Counted from the stretch's first letter, positions 1 to 6,913 are shown. The stretch: 6,913 nt of DNA from an uncultured Woeseiaceae bacterium (GCA_945787435.1 CALZHX010000104.1:1-6913), one strand, 5' to 3'. Translations and numbers: made by a program. Notes: a model not told the origin generated them from the letters alone.

Positions 1-2479
1 CAGGTGTGCGTCCACCTATGTCGGCATGATGACCGCGCGAGGCAACGTAGAACAACACGCGCTTACCGTGCGCATCGAAAGCCGGCGTGATGACAGTTAC
101 GTCGGGAAGATGGGTGCCGCCGTGGTAGGGCGCGTTCAGTGCATAGACGTTGCCTGGCCGGATCTTGCCGGCGTTGGCAGCGATAATCGTCCGGACCGAG
201 TCGCTCATTGAGCCGAGATGAACAGGAATGTGCGGCGCATTGGCGATCAGGTCGCCGTCCGCACTGAACAGGGCACAGGAGAAATCCAGGCGCTCCTTGA
301 TGTTGACCGAATACGCTGTGTTTTGCAGCGTAACGCCCATGTGTTCAGCCACTGACATGAACAGATTGTTGAAAACCTCGAGCATCACCGGATCGGCGTC
401 GGTGCCTATGGCCTCGACGGATTCACGTTCGGTAGTTCGATCCAGTACAAGGTGGCCGAGCTCATTCACGACACCGCGCCAGCCATGCTCAACCACAATC
501 GTCCCGGTTGCCTCGACAATGATCGCCGGCCCGGTGACAACATGGCCGTGTTCCATGTCGGCGCGATAAAACAGCGGCGCCTGATGCCGGGCACCGGCGC
601 TGTACATCGTCACGGTATCGCGCGTGGTCAGTTCGATCGCCGCAGGAGGCAACGCCGATTCAAAGTCGGTGGCGGAATCGCTCCCGCCGATCGCCTCAAC
701 GGAAGCGGCTTCTACAACGAGATTGTGATCGGGCGAGATGAAACCGAATCGTTGGCGATGGGCATCGAGAAAATCGGCCAACATCTGTTCGCCGCTGCCG
801 AGATCAACGAGCAGGCTTGTATCCGTACCCTCGTAGCGCAGGTGAACCTTCATGACGATGGATATGTTCTCGTCAGCAACGCCTTGCCGGCGTACCTCGT
901 CGCGAGCAGATGCCGCGAGCGGTCTGCAGCTTGCGGTAACGTCCGCCTGGACCGAACCCTGTTCGAAGGCAATATCCAACTGTGCCTCGCGCATGGCGCG
1001 GATGTCCGCGAGTCCCATTCCGTAGGCTGACAATACGCCGGCCAACGGGTGCAGTAAGACGCGCTCCATCCCGAGCGCATCGGCGACCTGGCAGGCATGC
1101 TGGCCGCCGGCGCCACCGAAGCAGTTGAGTGTGTAGTCCGTGACGTCGTAACCTCGTTGCACCGAGATTTTCTTGATCGCATTGGCCATGTTCTCCACCG
1201 CGATGCGCAGGAAGCCCTCGGCAACATCCTCGGCGGGTATGCGTGCGCCTTGTGCATTCGAAACCTGCTTCGCAAGTGCGGAGAACTGCTTCTGCACCAT
1301 TTCGCGGTCGAGTTTTTCGTTGCCACCGGCACCGAAAATGGCAGGGAAGTAGTCGGGCTGAATTTTGCCCAACATGACATTACAGTCGGTAACAGTCAGT
1401 GGTCCGCCGCGGCGGTAACAGGCCGGGCCGGGATCGGCGCCTGCCGATGCAGGGCCAACACGAAATCGTGACCCATCGTACTGTAGTATCGATCCGCCAC
1501 CGGCAGCTATGCTGTGGATGTTCATCATCGGCGCGCGCATGCGCACACCTGCGACGAGTGTCTCATAGCTACGTTCATACTCGCCGTTGAAGTGGGTCAC
1601 GTCGGTGGACGTTCCACCCATGTCAAAACCGATGATTCTGTCGAACCCATTCATGGCAGCGGTTCGCGTCATGCCGACAACGCCGCCGGCAGGCCCGGAC
1701 AGGATCGCGTCCTTGCCCTGGAACAGGCGGGCATCCGTCAATCCGCCGTTGGATTGCATGAACATGAGCCTCGGGCCTTTTTCGCCGTCGGCACCGAGTT
1801 CGTCGGCAACCTGCTCAACGTAGCGACGCAGGATAGGTGACAGGTAGGCGTCTACGACTGTCGTGTCGCCACGAGAGACCAGCTTGATCAGCGGACTGGT
1901 ATTAAAGCTCAGCGAGACTTGTGTGAACCCGATCTGCCTGCATATATCGCCAACCCGACGTTCATGATCGTGAAACTGATAGCCGTGAAGAAAAGCGACG
2001 GCGGCAGACCGGATACCAGCATCAAAGGCGACCTGCAGATCGATGCGAACCTGGACTTCGTCCAGAGCCTGTATGACCTCGCCGTTTGCAGCGACGCGTT
2101 CATCGGCCTCGATGACCCGCTCATAAAGCAACTCTGGCAACCTGATATCAAGATCGAAAATGCGCGGGCGGCTTTGGTAGCCGATACGTAGCGCATCACC
2201 AAATCCGCGTGTAGTTACGTAAACGACACGGTCGCCTGTGCGCTCAAGCAGCGCGTTCGTAGCTACGGTGGTTCCCATCCTGACGCTGGCGACGGTGCCA
2301 GTCGGGATATTGTCAGCAGCGTCGAGACCCAGCACGGTTCGAATCCCTTGTACTGCAGCATCCTTGTAGCGTTCAGGATTTTCAGACAGCAGTTTGTGAC
2401 TGACGATGTGGCCGTCCGGATGCTGCGCCACGACATCTGTAAACGTGCCACCGCGATCAATCCATACCTGCCACATCAT
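1..2479 (-). CDS. Fused HyuA-HyuB hydantoinase/oxoprolinase family protein (5-oxoprolinase type), C-terminus beyond window
   Basis: Probable ATP-dependent cytoplasmic amidohydrolase that opens 5-oxoproline to glutamate, or acts on a related hydantoin. The reverse strand is open for 826 codons from the ATG at 2479 to the window edge, with no stop or frameshift. The HyuA-type part has the N-terminal DRGGTFTD (residues 8-15), GPAGG (262-266), GFDMGGTSTD (284-293), AAGGGS (325-330), CFGGAGGQHAC (453-463) and LRYEGTD (547-553). These are the actin-like nucleotide-binding and family motifs. From about residue 695 the HyuB-type part follows, with GGTHLPD (787-793) and SRGHHADIGG (814-823). Fused members of this family are usually about 1,200-1,300 residues, so roughly a third is missing. 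Two ATGs are adjacent at 2479 and 2476. An AGGG at 2489-2486 lies 6 and 9 bases before them, so the second may be used. The gene follows uup with a one-base overlap. Family assignment is firm; the substrate (5-oxoproline versus a hydantoin) cannot be decided from sequence alone. Confidence 0.95.
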   Translation of the reverse strand, partial: MMWQVWIDRGGTFTDVVAQHPDGHIVSHKLLSENPERYKDAAVQGIRTVLGLDAADNIPTGTVASVRMGTTVATNALLERTGDRVVYVTTRGFGDALRIGYQSRPRIFDLDIRLPELLYERVIEADERVAANGEVIQALDEVQVRIDLQVAFDAGIRSAAVAFLHGYQFHDHERRVGDICRQIGFTQVSLSFNTSPLIKLVSRGDTTVVDAYLSPILRRYVEQVADELGADGEKGPRLMFMQSNGGLTDARLFQGKDAILSGPAGGVVGMTRTAAMNGFDRIIGFDMGGTSTDVTHFNGEYERSYETLVAGVRMRAPMMNIHSIAAGGGSILQYDGSRFRVGPASAGADPGPACYRRGGPLTVTDCNVMLGKIQPDYFPAIFGAGGNEKLDREMVQKQFSALAKQVSNAQGARIPAEDVAEGFLRIAVENMANAIKKISVQRGYDVTDYTLNCFGGAGGQHACQVADALGMERVLLHPLAGVLSAYGMGLADIRAMREAQLDIAFEQGSVQADVTASCRPLAASARDEVRRQGVADENISIVMKVHLRYEGTDTSLLVDLGSGEQMLADFLDAHRQRFGFISPDHNLVVEAASVEAIGGSDSATDFESALPPAAIELTTRDTVTMYSAGARHQAPLFYRADMEHGHVVTGPAIIVEATGTIVVEHGWRGVVNELGHLVLDRTTERESVEAIGTDADPVMLEVFNNLFMSVAEHMGVTLQNTAYSVNIKERLDFSCALFSADGDLIANAPHIPVHLGSMSDSVRTIIAANAGKIRPGNVYALNAPYHGGTHLPDVTVITPAFDAHGKRVLFYVASRGHHADIGGRTP

Positions 2480-4395
2480 CACGTGCCCTGGCGGAAGCTG
2501 TCCTGCATGATCTCGAGTTCTGACCAGCGCTCGACGCATTGCTCAAGCCGTGCCTCGGTGTCGGCCAGTTCTTTGAGCTTGCCCTGGACAAGTTCCTGTT
2601 CCTGCGAGTAAAAGTCCGGTTGTGACACGACCTGCTGGAGCTCCGCTATCGAGTTTTCGATCGACTCGATCTCGGCAGGTAGCTGATCGAGTTCACGCTG
2701 GTCTTTGTAGCTGAGTTTGGTTGCCTTCTTTTGTTTGCGGCGTTCTGCGGCGTCAGCTTGCTTGCGCTCTGCAACCGAGAGACCAAACGGATCCTCAGTT
2801 TCTGCAAGTTCGTGTCCGCTGCGGAGCCAGTCGCTGTAACCGCCGACGTATTCCTGGATGCAACCGTCTTTCTCAAACACGATGGTGCTTGTTACGACAT
2901 TGTCGAGGAACTCGCGATCGTGACTTACGACGATCAGCGTGCCGCGAAATTCGCACAACTTCTGCTCAAGCACTTCGAGTGTTTCGATGTCGAGATCGTT
3001 GGTCGGTTCATCGAGTACCAGCAGGTTGGCAGGACGTGTGAAGAGCTTGGCCAGGATGACGCGATTGCGTTCACCGCCAGACAGCGCTTTAACCGGCATC
3101 GCGGCCCGTTTCGGGCTGAACAGGAAGCCCTTCAGGTAGCCGATAACGTGTCGGTCCTTACCATTGAGTCTGATATAGGTTCTTCCCTCGCCGACGTTGT
3201 AGGCGACAGACTTGTCGAGATCGAGTGTCTGGCGCAGCTGATCGAAGTACCCAACTGACAAGTTGGTCCCATGTTTCAGCGTCCCACGTTGAGGAGCCAA
3301 TTCACCCAGCAGCAGTCGCAACAGGGTGGTCTTACCAACGCCGTTGTTGCCAATCAGGCCAATGCGGTCACCGCGCATGATCTTGCTTGAGAAGTTCTCG
3401 ATCAGCGGTTCGTCAGCGTATCGGTAACTGACGTTTTTCGCGCGAATGACTTTGCGTCCGGATTGTTCGGCTTCTTCTATGTGGATGCGCGCATGGGCGT
3501 CTGGCTTAACGCGCTCCGCGCGTTCTTCGCGCATTTTCGTCAGGGCTCGCACGCGACCTTCGTTGCGGGTCCGACGCGCCTTGATTCCCTGTCGAATCCA
3601 CTCCTCTTCCTGCCCGAGTTTCTTGTCAAAAAGCGCGTTCGCCGTCTGCTCGTCCTCGATCGATTTTTCCTTTCTTCTCAAGAAGTTAGCGTAATCCCCG
3701 GGCCAGCTTGTGATCTTGCCGCGGTCGATTTCGAGTATGCGTGTTGCGAGTCTCTGCAGGAATGCCCGATCGTGAGTAATGAACATCACAGAGCCCGGGT
3801 AGGAGTAAACCTTGTCTTCGAGCCACTTGATCGTCGCAATATCGAGATGATTCGTTGGCTCGTCGAGCAGCAGCAAATCGGGTTTTTGCACGAGCGCCTT
3901 CGCCAACGCGACGCGACGCCGCCAACCGCCGGACAACTCGTTCATTTTCTTCTCTGCCGGAATTTCGAGATCGGAAATCGTTTCTTCAACGCGTTGTTCG
4001 ATATGCCAGCCATCATGCGCATCGATCTTGGCGTGCAGCGCCTCAAGTGCCATCAGGCCGTGCTTGTCGAGCTCGAGCTTCGATTGTTCCTTGTAGGTCT
4101 CGAGCAAATCTTCGATATCGGTGAGGCCCGACCGGACTACGTCGCAGACCGGCTGATCCATCGCCTCGGGCAGCGTCTGCGCGAGCTGACTGACGACGAG
4201 GTGACTGCTGCAGACGATATCGCCGTGATCGTGCTCGAGTTCGCCGGTAATGAGTTTCAAGGTCGTCGATTTGCCGGCGCCATTACGTCCTATCAGGCAC
4301 ACGCGTTCGCCGGGCTCAATTGCCAGGTTAGCCTCGCGGAGAATGACGTGGTCACCAAACGCGAGGCTCACGTCATCAAAACGGATTAAAGCCAT
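2479..4395 (-). CDS. uup: ABC-F family ATPase Uup
   Basis: Cytoplasmic ABC-F protein with two ATPase domains and no membrane part, 638 residues (E. coli Uup is about 635). Domain 1 has Walker A GRNGAGKS (36-43), signature LSGGW (154-158), Walker B LLLLDEP (174-180) and the H-switch THD (207-209). Domain 2 has GNNGVGKT (349-356), LSGGE (438-442), LLVLDEP (458-464) and SHD (491-493). Both catalytic glutamates are present, so both sites look active. The linker contains EEWIRQGIKARRTRNEGRVR (264-283), which is characteristic of Uup and separates it from EttA and YheS. A charged, probably coiled-coil C-terminal domain (about 540-635) matches the DNA-binding tail of Uup. Known family roles concern the ribosome (50S assembly, translation) and suppression of transposon excision. 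The ATG at 4395 is chosen because MALIRFDDVSLAFG matches the family N-terminus. The frame stays open to 4584, but that extension is antisense to slyX and low-complexity. No strong ribosome binding site is visible. Confidence 0.96.
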   Translation of the reverse strand: MALIRFDDVSLAFGDHVILREANLAIEPGERVCLIGRNGAGKSTTLKLITGELEHDHGDIVCSSHLVVSQLAQTLPEAMDQPVCDVVRSGLTDIEDLLETYKEQSKLELDKHGLMALEALHAKIDAHDGWHIEQRVEETISDLEIPAEKKMNELSGGWRRRVALAKALVQKPDLLLLDEPTNHLDIATIKWLEDKVYSYPGSVMFITHDRAFLQRLATRILEIDRGKITSWPGDYANFLRRKEKSIEDEQTANALFDKKLGQEEEWIRQGIKARRTRNEGRVRALTKMREERAERVKPDAHARIHIEEAEQSGRKVIRAKNVSYRYADEPLIENFSSKIMRGDRIGLIGNNGVGKTTLLRLLLGELAPQRGTLKHGTNLSVGYFDQLRQTLDLDKSVAYNVGEGRTYIRLNGKDRHVIGYLKGFLFSPKRAAMPVKALSGGERNRVILAKLFTRPANLLVLDEPTNDLDIETLEVLEQKLCEFRGTLIVVSHDREFLDNVVTSTIVFEKDGCIQEYVGGYSDWLRSGHELAETEDPFGLSVAERKQADAAERRKQKKATKLSYKDQRELDQLPAEIESIENSIAELQQVVSQPDFYSQEQELVQGKLKELADTEARLEQCVERWSELEIMQDSFRQGT

Positions 4396-4450
4396 TTGCC
4401 TATTGTAGGAGGCTGCCCCAGCGGGCGATACTCTTTTGGAGGGGGAGACC
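4396..4450. promoter_or_regulatory. Divergent uup/slyX intergenic region with candidate promoters
   Basis: These 55 bases are the only non-coding DNA between uup and slyX, so at least one promoter should lie here or just inside the flanking genes. On the minus strand TACAAT (4407-4402) matches the -10 consensus TATAAT at five of six bases. The usual spacing would put the transcript start at about 4395, the A of the uup start codon. No acceptable -35 lies upstream of it. On the plus strand GATACT (4427-4432) is a weak -10 candidate, with a poor TTGTAG (4403-4408) 18 bases upstream. The boxes are seen; promoter function is inferred and unproven. Confidence 0.35.
4438..4447 (+). promoter_or_regulatory. 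Shine-Dalgarno sequence of slyX
   Basis: The purine run GGAGGGGGAG contains a perfect GGAGG ending eight bases before the ATG at 4451. It decides the slyX start: the frame also opens at a TTG at 4436, but that would place the ribosome binding site inside the coding region. This is the only strong ribosome binding site seen at any of the gene starts in the window. Confidence 0.8.
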
Positions 4451-4654
4451 ATGAGCGAAGAAAGACTCGTCGACATAGAATTCAAGCTGGCGCACCAGGA
4501 ACAGGTGGTGAACGAGCTCAATGAGGTCGTGACGCAGCAGCAGACCAAACTGATGCAACTCGAGGAGTTATGCACCTCACTCATCCAGCGAGTGCGTTCG
4601 ATCAGTGAGGGCGACGCTATCCCCGAACAGGATGAGCGGCCACCGCATTACTGA
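4451..4654 (+). CDS. slyX: SlyX family protein
   Basis: Small hydrophilic protein of 67 residues (E. coli SlyX is about 72). It begins MSEERLVDIEFKLAHQEQVV and continues as one long amphipathic helix with a heptad-like pattern up to about residue 50, as expected for a SlyX coiled coil. It ends in the family's typical proline-rich tail with a terminal PPHY. There is no signal peptide or membrane segment. The cellular role of SlyX is not established; the name comes from its position next to slyD in E. coli, and no slyD is visible here. A strong ribosome binding site precedes it. The stop at 4652-4654 is one base before the start of the yjdF-like gene, so the two are very likely one transcript. 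Confidence 0.93.
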   Translation: MSEERLVDIEFKLAHQEQVVNELNEVVTQQQTKLMQLEELCTSLIQRVRSISEGDAIPEQDERPPHY

Positions 4655-4655
4655 T

Positions 4656-5258
4656 ATGACGGTACTGAAGACAAGCTGGATCGTCATCTTCTCAGCGGTG
4701 CTGATCTGGTCGGGTGTTGGGCCGCACGACTATCCGACCTGGTTGCTCGAGGTATTGCCGGCAATCGTTGCCGCGGCAGTCCTGTGGTTTACGCGCGAGC
4801 GATTCCCACTCACGCGGCTTACCTACATCCTGATACTGGTTCACTGCATCATCCTGATGGTCGGCGGTCACTACACGTATGCCGAGGTGCCGCTGGGCGA
4901 CTGGATCAAAGACGCGTTCGATCAATCCCGCAATAACTATGACAAGCTCGGCCACTTCGCGCAGGGTTTTGTGCCGGCCATCGTTGCGCGCGAAATCCTG
5001 ATTCGCAAGAACGTCGTCAACTACCCGGGCTGGCGCGATTTCCTGATCATCTGTGTTTGCCTGGCCATCAGCGCTTTCTATGAGCTGATCGAGTGGTGGG
5101 TTGCATTGCTGTCGGCGGAAGCGGCTGAGTCGTTCCTCGGCACGCAGGGCTACATCTGGGATACGCAATCCGACATGTGGCTGGCGTTGCTCGGCGCATT
5201 GTCAGCGCTCGTGTTCCTCAGTCGACTGCACGACAGGCAATTGCGCGCGCTGGGCTAG
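4656..5258 (+). CDS. yjdF: YjdF-like DUF2238 integral membrane protein
   Basis: Inner-membrane protein of unknown function, 200 residues, close to the length of E. coli YjdF. Hydrophobic segments lie at about residues 8-21, 28-45, 54-71, 101-113, 127-150 and 174-189, so five or six membrane spans are likely. Family-typical blocks are GGHYTYAEVPLGDW (70-83), RNNYDKLGHFAQGFVP (92-107), FYELIEWW (141-148) and GTQGYIWDTQSDMW (162-175). The conserved polar residues within or beside membrane segments (H72, D96, H100, E143, E146, D169, D173) suggest a catalytic or metal-binding site, but none has been demonstrated. The ATG at 4656 follows the slyX stop as TGATATG and gives the expected N-terminus; an in-frame ATG at 4632 would overlap slyX by 23 bases. 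Neither has a good ribosome binding site, which fits reinitiation after slyX. The 3' end overlaps the next gene, on the opposite strand, by four bases. Confidence 0.92.
   Translation: MTVLKTSWIVIFSAVLIWSGVGPHDYPTWLLEVLPAIVAAAVLWFTRERFPLTRLTYILILVHCIILMVGGHYTYAEVPLGDWIKDAFDQSRNNYDKLGHFAQGFVPAIVAREILIRKNVVNYPGWRDFLIICVCLAISAFYELIEWWVALLSAEAAESFLGTQGYIWDTQSDMWLALLGALSALVFLSRLHDRQLRALG
5255..5258. other. Shared CTAG: overlapping stop codons of convergent genes
   Basis: The palindrome CTAG carries the TAG stop of the yjdF-like gene on the plus strand (5256-5258) and the TAG stop of the DUF2891 gene on the minus strand (5257-5255). The convergent genes therefore have no spacer, and a conventional intergenic terminator hairpin cannot sit between them. 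Any terminator must lie inside the opposite gene. Confidence 0.95.
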
Positions 5259-6388
5259 TCGATACGCGTCAGCGCGTACACTGCGAACGATCCGAGCCAG
5301 TGCGAGCCTTCGTAGTGCTCACTGGCAACATGCGGTAACGAGGCAGCAAGATGTTCACGCGCCCATGAGCGGAACCGCGATTCGAGTTCATTGTTGTCGA
5401 TATGACTCGAGATCACATACAGGTCCCAGGCCCGACTCAGGTTAAGCCCGTCGAGGTGTACGATTTTCGGATCCGTGCGATCGCTGACATTGGCCGGAAT
5501 CAGTGCATCCGCGGCAGACAATTCCGGCAGGAATTCGCCAAGCCAGTTGGCAAAAGATTCGGTCGGAAGCACTCTCGCCATCAATGCAGCTTCCTCGAAA
5601 CACGGCGACAGGAAATCTTCGCCACTCGGTTCCCATGACAGCGGGCACGCCTTGTCGTCCTGGTAATAGCGCAGGGCTGCCTCGGTGACCGACTGAACAA
5701 GTTCATCATCGCCAGCCGAGCGGGCGTAGTCGAGGGCAAAAGACAGGCCAAAGGCCGTGTTGGGATGCACGCCGGTTCGGATCGGATACTCTTGCCGCGG
5801 CAGAAATTCGATGTACTTGTCGCGGATAATTTTCGTCAAAGGCGCGAGGTTGCCGGCAAGCTCCGCGCCGAGCGGGTCTTCCCACTCACCGAGTTCCATC
5901 GCCAGCTGCAAGAGCCAGGCCCAACCATAGGTACGCTCCCAGCTGCCGGATTCATGGCCAAGGTAAGCGACCTCTCCTGCAATGTTCTCCGCAGACAGCG
6001 AGGTACCCAGTCCCGCGACGACCTGGTCGCGCTCCGCCAGCCCCGGGAACTGCCTGAGCAGCTTTACGAGCATCCAGTGACCATGCACGGACGAATGCCA
6101 GTCAAAGCAGCCGTAGAAGGCCGGGTGCAGGGTTTTGGGTGAGCGCAGGAATTCATCGCTCTCCAGCACCTGGTTGAGCTTGTTCGGATACTCTTTGTGA
6201 ATGCAGTCCAGCGCGAGTTGTGCGAAATGCGAAGCGCCGTTACTGGTAAGAATCAGCCCGCCTGCCTGTTCGGTATACATCTCCATCGGCGCGGACTCCT
6301 GCGCGTTGCATACACCGGCAGTAACCAGGACGAAAAGAGCGATCGCTGGCATGGATGACCTGTGATGCTTCGTTGTTGGTGAATTCAT
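5255..6388 (-). CDS. DUF2891 family protein with Sec signal peptide
   Basis: Predicted exported protein of 377 residues; the function of DUF2891 is unknown. Residues 1-12 are a basic n-region (K7, H8, H9, R10) and 13-27 are hydrophobic. A likely signal peptidase I site follows CNA (after residue 29). The segment TAGVC does not form a proper lipobox. The mature part has DUF2891-type blocks: LHPAFYGCFDWHSSVHGHWM (87-106), WERTYGWAWLLQLA (150-163), YPIRTGVHPNTAFGLS (201-216), CPLSWEPSGEDFLSPCFEEA (248-267), HLDGLNLSRAWDL (311-323) and HYEGSHWLGSFAVYAL (358-373). The alternating helices rich in W, H and E resemble an alpha/alpha-barrel of the glycosidase type; that is inference from pattern only. 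The ATG at 6388 is chosen because it supplies the positive n-region. The ATG at 6352 has a better AGG spacing but no basic residues, and the frame also extends to 6514 across the divergent gene. No clear ribosome binding site precedes 6388. Confidence 0.88.
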   Translation of the reverse strand: MNSPTTKHHRSSMPAIALFVLVTAGVCNAQESAPMEMYTEQAGGLILTSNGASHFAQLALDCIHKEYPNKLNQVLESDEFLRSPKTLHPAFYGCFDWHSSVHGHWMLVKLLRQFPGLAERDQVVAGLGTSLSAENIAGEVAYLGHESGSWERTYGWAWLLQLAMELGEWEDPLGAELAGNLAPLTKIIRDKYIEFLPRQEYPIRTGVHPNTAFGLSFALDYARSAGDDELVQSVTEAALRYYQDDKACPLSWEPSGEDFLSPCFEEAALMARVLPTESFANWLGEFLPELSAADALIPANVSDRTDPKIVHLDGLNLSRAWDLYVISSHIDNNELESRFRSWAREHLAASLPHVASEHYEGSHWLGSFAVYALTRID

Positions 6389-6433
6389 GCGGACAAGGTT
6401 ACTGTAGGCGTCCCGATCTAATCCAGTACTCTC
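6389..6433. promoter_or_regulatory. Divergent intergenic gap between DUF2891 gene and lipoprotein gene
   Basis: This 45-base gap separates two divergent gene starts. It is too short to hold two independent full promoters, so their control regions probably overlap each other or the coding ends. I see no convincing -35/-10 pair on either strand. The best plus-strand guess is TTGGTG (6376-6381), inside the DUF2891 gene, with TACTGT (6400-6405) 18 bases on, a poor match. An in-frame TAA at 6419-6421 closes the lipoprotein frame upstream and supports the GTG start. Confidence 0.35.
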
Positions 6434-6913
6434 GTGCGCCATTCCCTCGCCAAATTCCTGATCTTGTTGCCATTGTTGCAGTCCTGCGAGCAAAGTGAGC
6501 AGCCAGATCTCCATGGTCGCCTGTATTTTGCGTCCGGCAACTACGTGGGCGAGCTCGACCTGGCAAAAGGCACCAGCGTCATTGTCGCCAATCGCGGCGC
6601 AGTCACGATCAGCGATATCTCCGAGTTCGGTGAAAATCGATTCCTCGTGGCCGAAACCGCGATGGTGGAAACGCGCGAGGTGCCGCGAATCTCCTGGGTC
6701 GATATTGAAACAGGCCAGGCGGAGACGTTGTATTCAGGTGTCGCTGCCCGCTATTTGTCCGCGCATTCGGCACTGGTATGGGACGATGGTTCGCGACTGC
6801 ACGCGACATCGCGACGGCGAAACTCCGGCATCAATGCACAGATTGTGTCGCATAACCTGAATCAGCTCTCGACCATCGTCGACGTATCTGACACGATGGT
6901 CCTGTTCGAGATC
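6434..6913 (+). CDS. Predicted lipoprotein with beta-propeller-like sequence, C-terminus beyond window
   Basis: The first 160 codons of a gene I do not recognise. The N-terminus MRHSLAKFLILLPLLQSCEQ has a basic start (R2, H3, K7), a hydrophobic core (8-15) and a lipobox-like LQSC with Cys18. This predicts lipid attachment at Cys18 and location in the cell envelope. The mature part is rich in beta-strand-like stretches ending in an Asp/Asn-type turn: GELDLAKGTSVIV (39-51), ISWVDIETGQAETLYSG (87-103) and a weaker copy near SHNLNQLSTIVDV (139-151). This spacing of about 50 residues resembles TolB- or WD40-like propeller blades, possibly a sensor or binding protein; that is inference. The GTG at 6434 is the only sensible start: an in-frame TAA lies at 6419-6421 and the first in-frame ATG is after codon 70. 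No ribosome binding site is obvious. It is divergent from the DUF2891 gene. Confidence 0.72.
   Translation, partial: MRHSLAKFLILLPLLQSCEQSEQPDLHGRLYFASGNYVGELDLAKGTSVIVANRGAVTISDISEFGENRFLVAETAMVETREVPRISWVDIETGQAETLYSGVAARYLSAHSALVWDDGSRLHATSRRRNSGINAQIVSHNLNQLSTIVDVSDTMVLFEI

Noticed and set aside
850..1380. Minus-strand open frame of 176 codons in a different frame from the oxoprolinase
   Set aside because: Its composition is arginine/serine-rich, as in a shifted reading of G+C-rich DNA. The true frame here reads the family motifs CFGGAGGQHAC and LRYEGTD.
452..1471. Plus-strand open frames at 452-1030 and 1097-1471
   Set aside because: Both are antisense to the continuous oxoprolinase frame, which carries conserved motifs throughout this stretch.
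2480..2485. Palindrome CACGTG directly before the oxoprolinase start
   Set aside because: A six-base palindrome is frequent by chance, and it encodes part of the uup C-terminus; no supporting second site was found.
3463..4389. Long plus-strand open frame of 308 codons antisense to uup
   Set aside because: It lies fully inside uup, whose domains and motifs are unmistakable. The translation has no recognisable domain and no ribosome binding site. Long antisense frames are common opposite G+C-rich coding sequence.
4396..4584. 63-residue N-terminal extension of uup
   Set aside because: It is antisense to slyX, rich in Ser and Cys, and precedes a standard Uup N-terminus at 4395. No family member is expected to carry it.
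4692..5168. Minus-strand open frame of 158 codons opposite the yjdF-like gene
   Set aside because: The plus-strand frame carries the YjdF family blocks; the antisense translation shows no domain or plausible start signal.
6389..6514. 42-residue N-terminal extension of the DUF2891 protein up to 6514
   Set aside because: It runs antisense to the lipoprotein gene and would bury the signal peptide inside the protein. The start at 6388 leaves a normal signal sequence.

Overview
The window is compact chromosomal DNA, about 57% G+C by eye, with six protein genes and almost no non-coding space. It is most probably from a gammaproteobacterium: slyX (with the family's typical PPHY C-terminus), a Uup-type ABC-F ATPase, a YjdF-type membrane protein and a DUF2891 protein are a combination usual there. 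No 16S gene or other rank-specific marker is present, so no genus is proposed. I see no tRNA, rRNA, CRISPR array, insertion sequence, phage gene or long repeat.

Layout. (1) 1-2479, minus strand: a fused HyuA-HyuB hydantoinase/oxoprolinase (5-oxoprolinase type), whose C-terminal third lies beyond the left edge. (2) 2479-4395, minus: uup. Its stop codon shares one base with the oxoprolinase start, so the two are probably co-transcribed, uup first. (3) 4396-4450: a 55-base divergent intergenic region. (4) 4451-4654 and 4656-5258, plus: slyX and a yjdF-like membrane protein gene, one base apart. (5) 5255-6388, minus: an exported DUF2891 protein that meets yjdF tail to tail; the two stop codons lie in one CTAG. 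(6) 6389-6433: a 45-base divergent gap. (7) 6434 to the right edge, plus: the start of a gene for a predicted lipoprotein with beta-propeller-like sequence.

Functionally this is a set of mostly housekeeping or poorly characterised genes rather than one pathway: an ATP-driven amidohydrolase for 5-oxoproline or a hydantoin-like substrate, a ribosome/DNA-associated ABC-F ATPase, a small coiled-coil protein, an integral membrane protein, an envelope DUF2891 protein and an envelope lipoprotein. The last two are divergently transcribed from one short region and both appear to be exported. I did not find a clear new multi-gene system. The points most worth following are the DUF2891/lipoprotein pair, the tight gene junctions and the possible leaderless start of uup.
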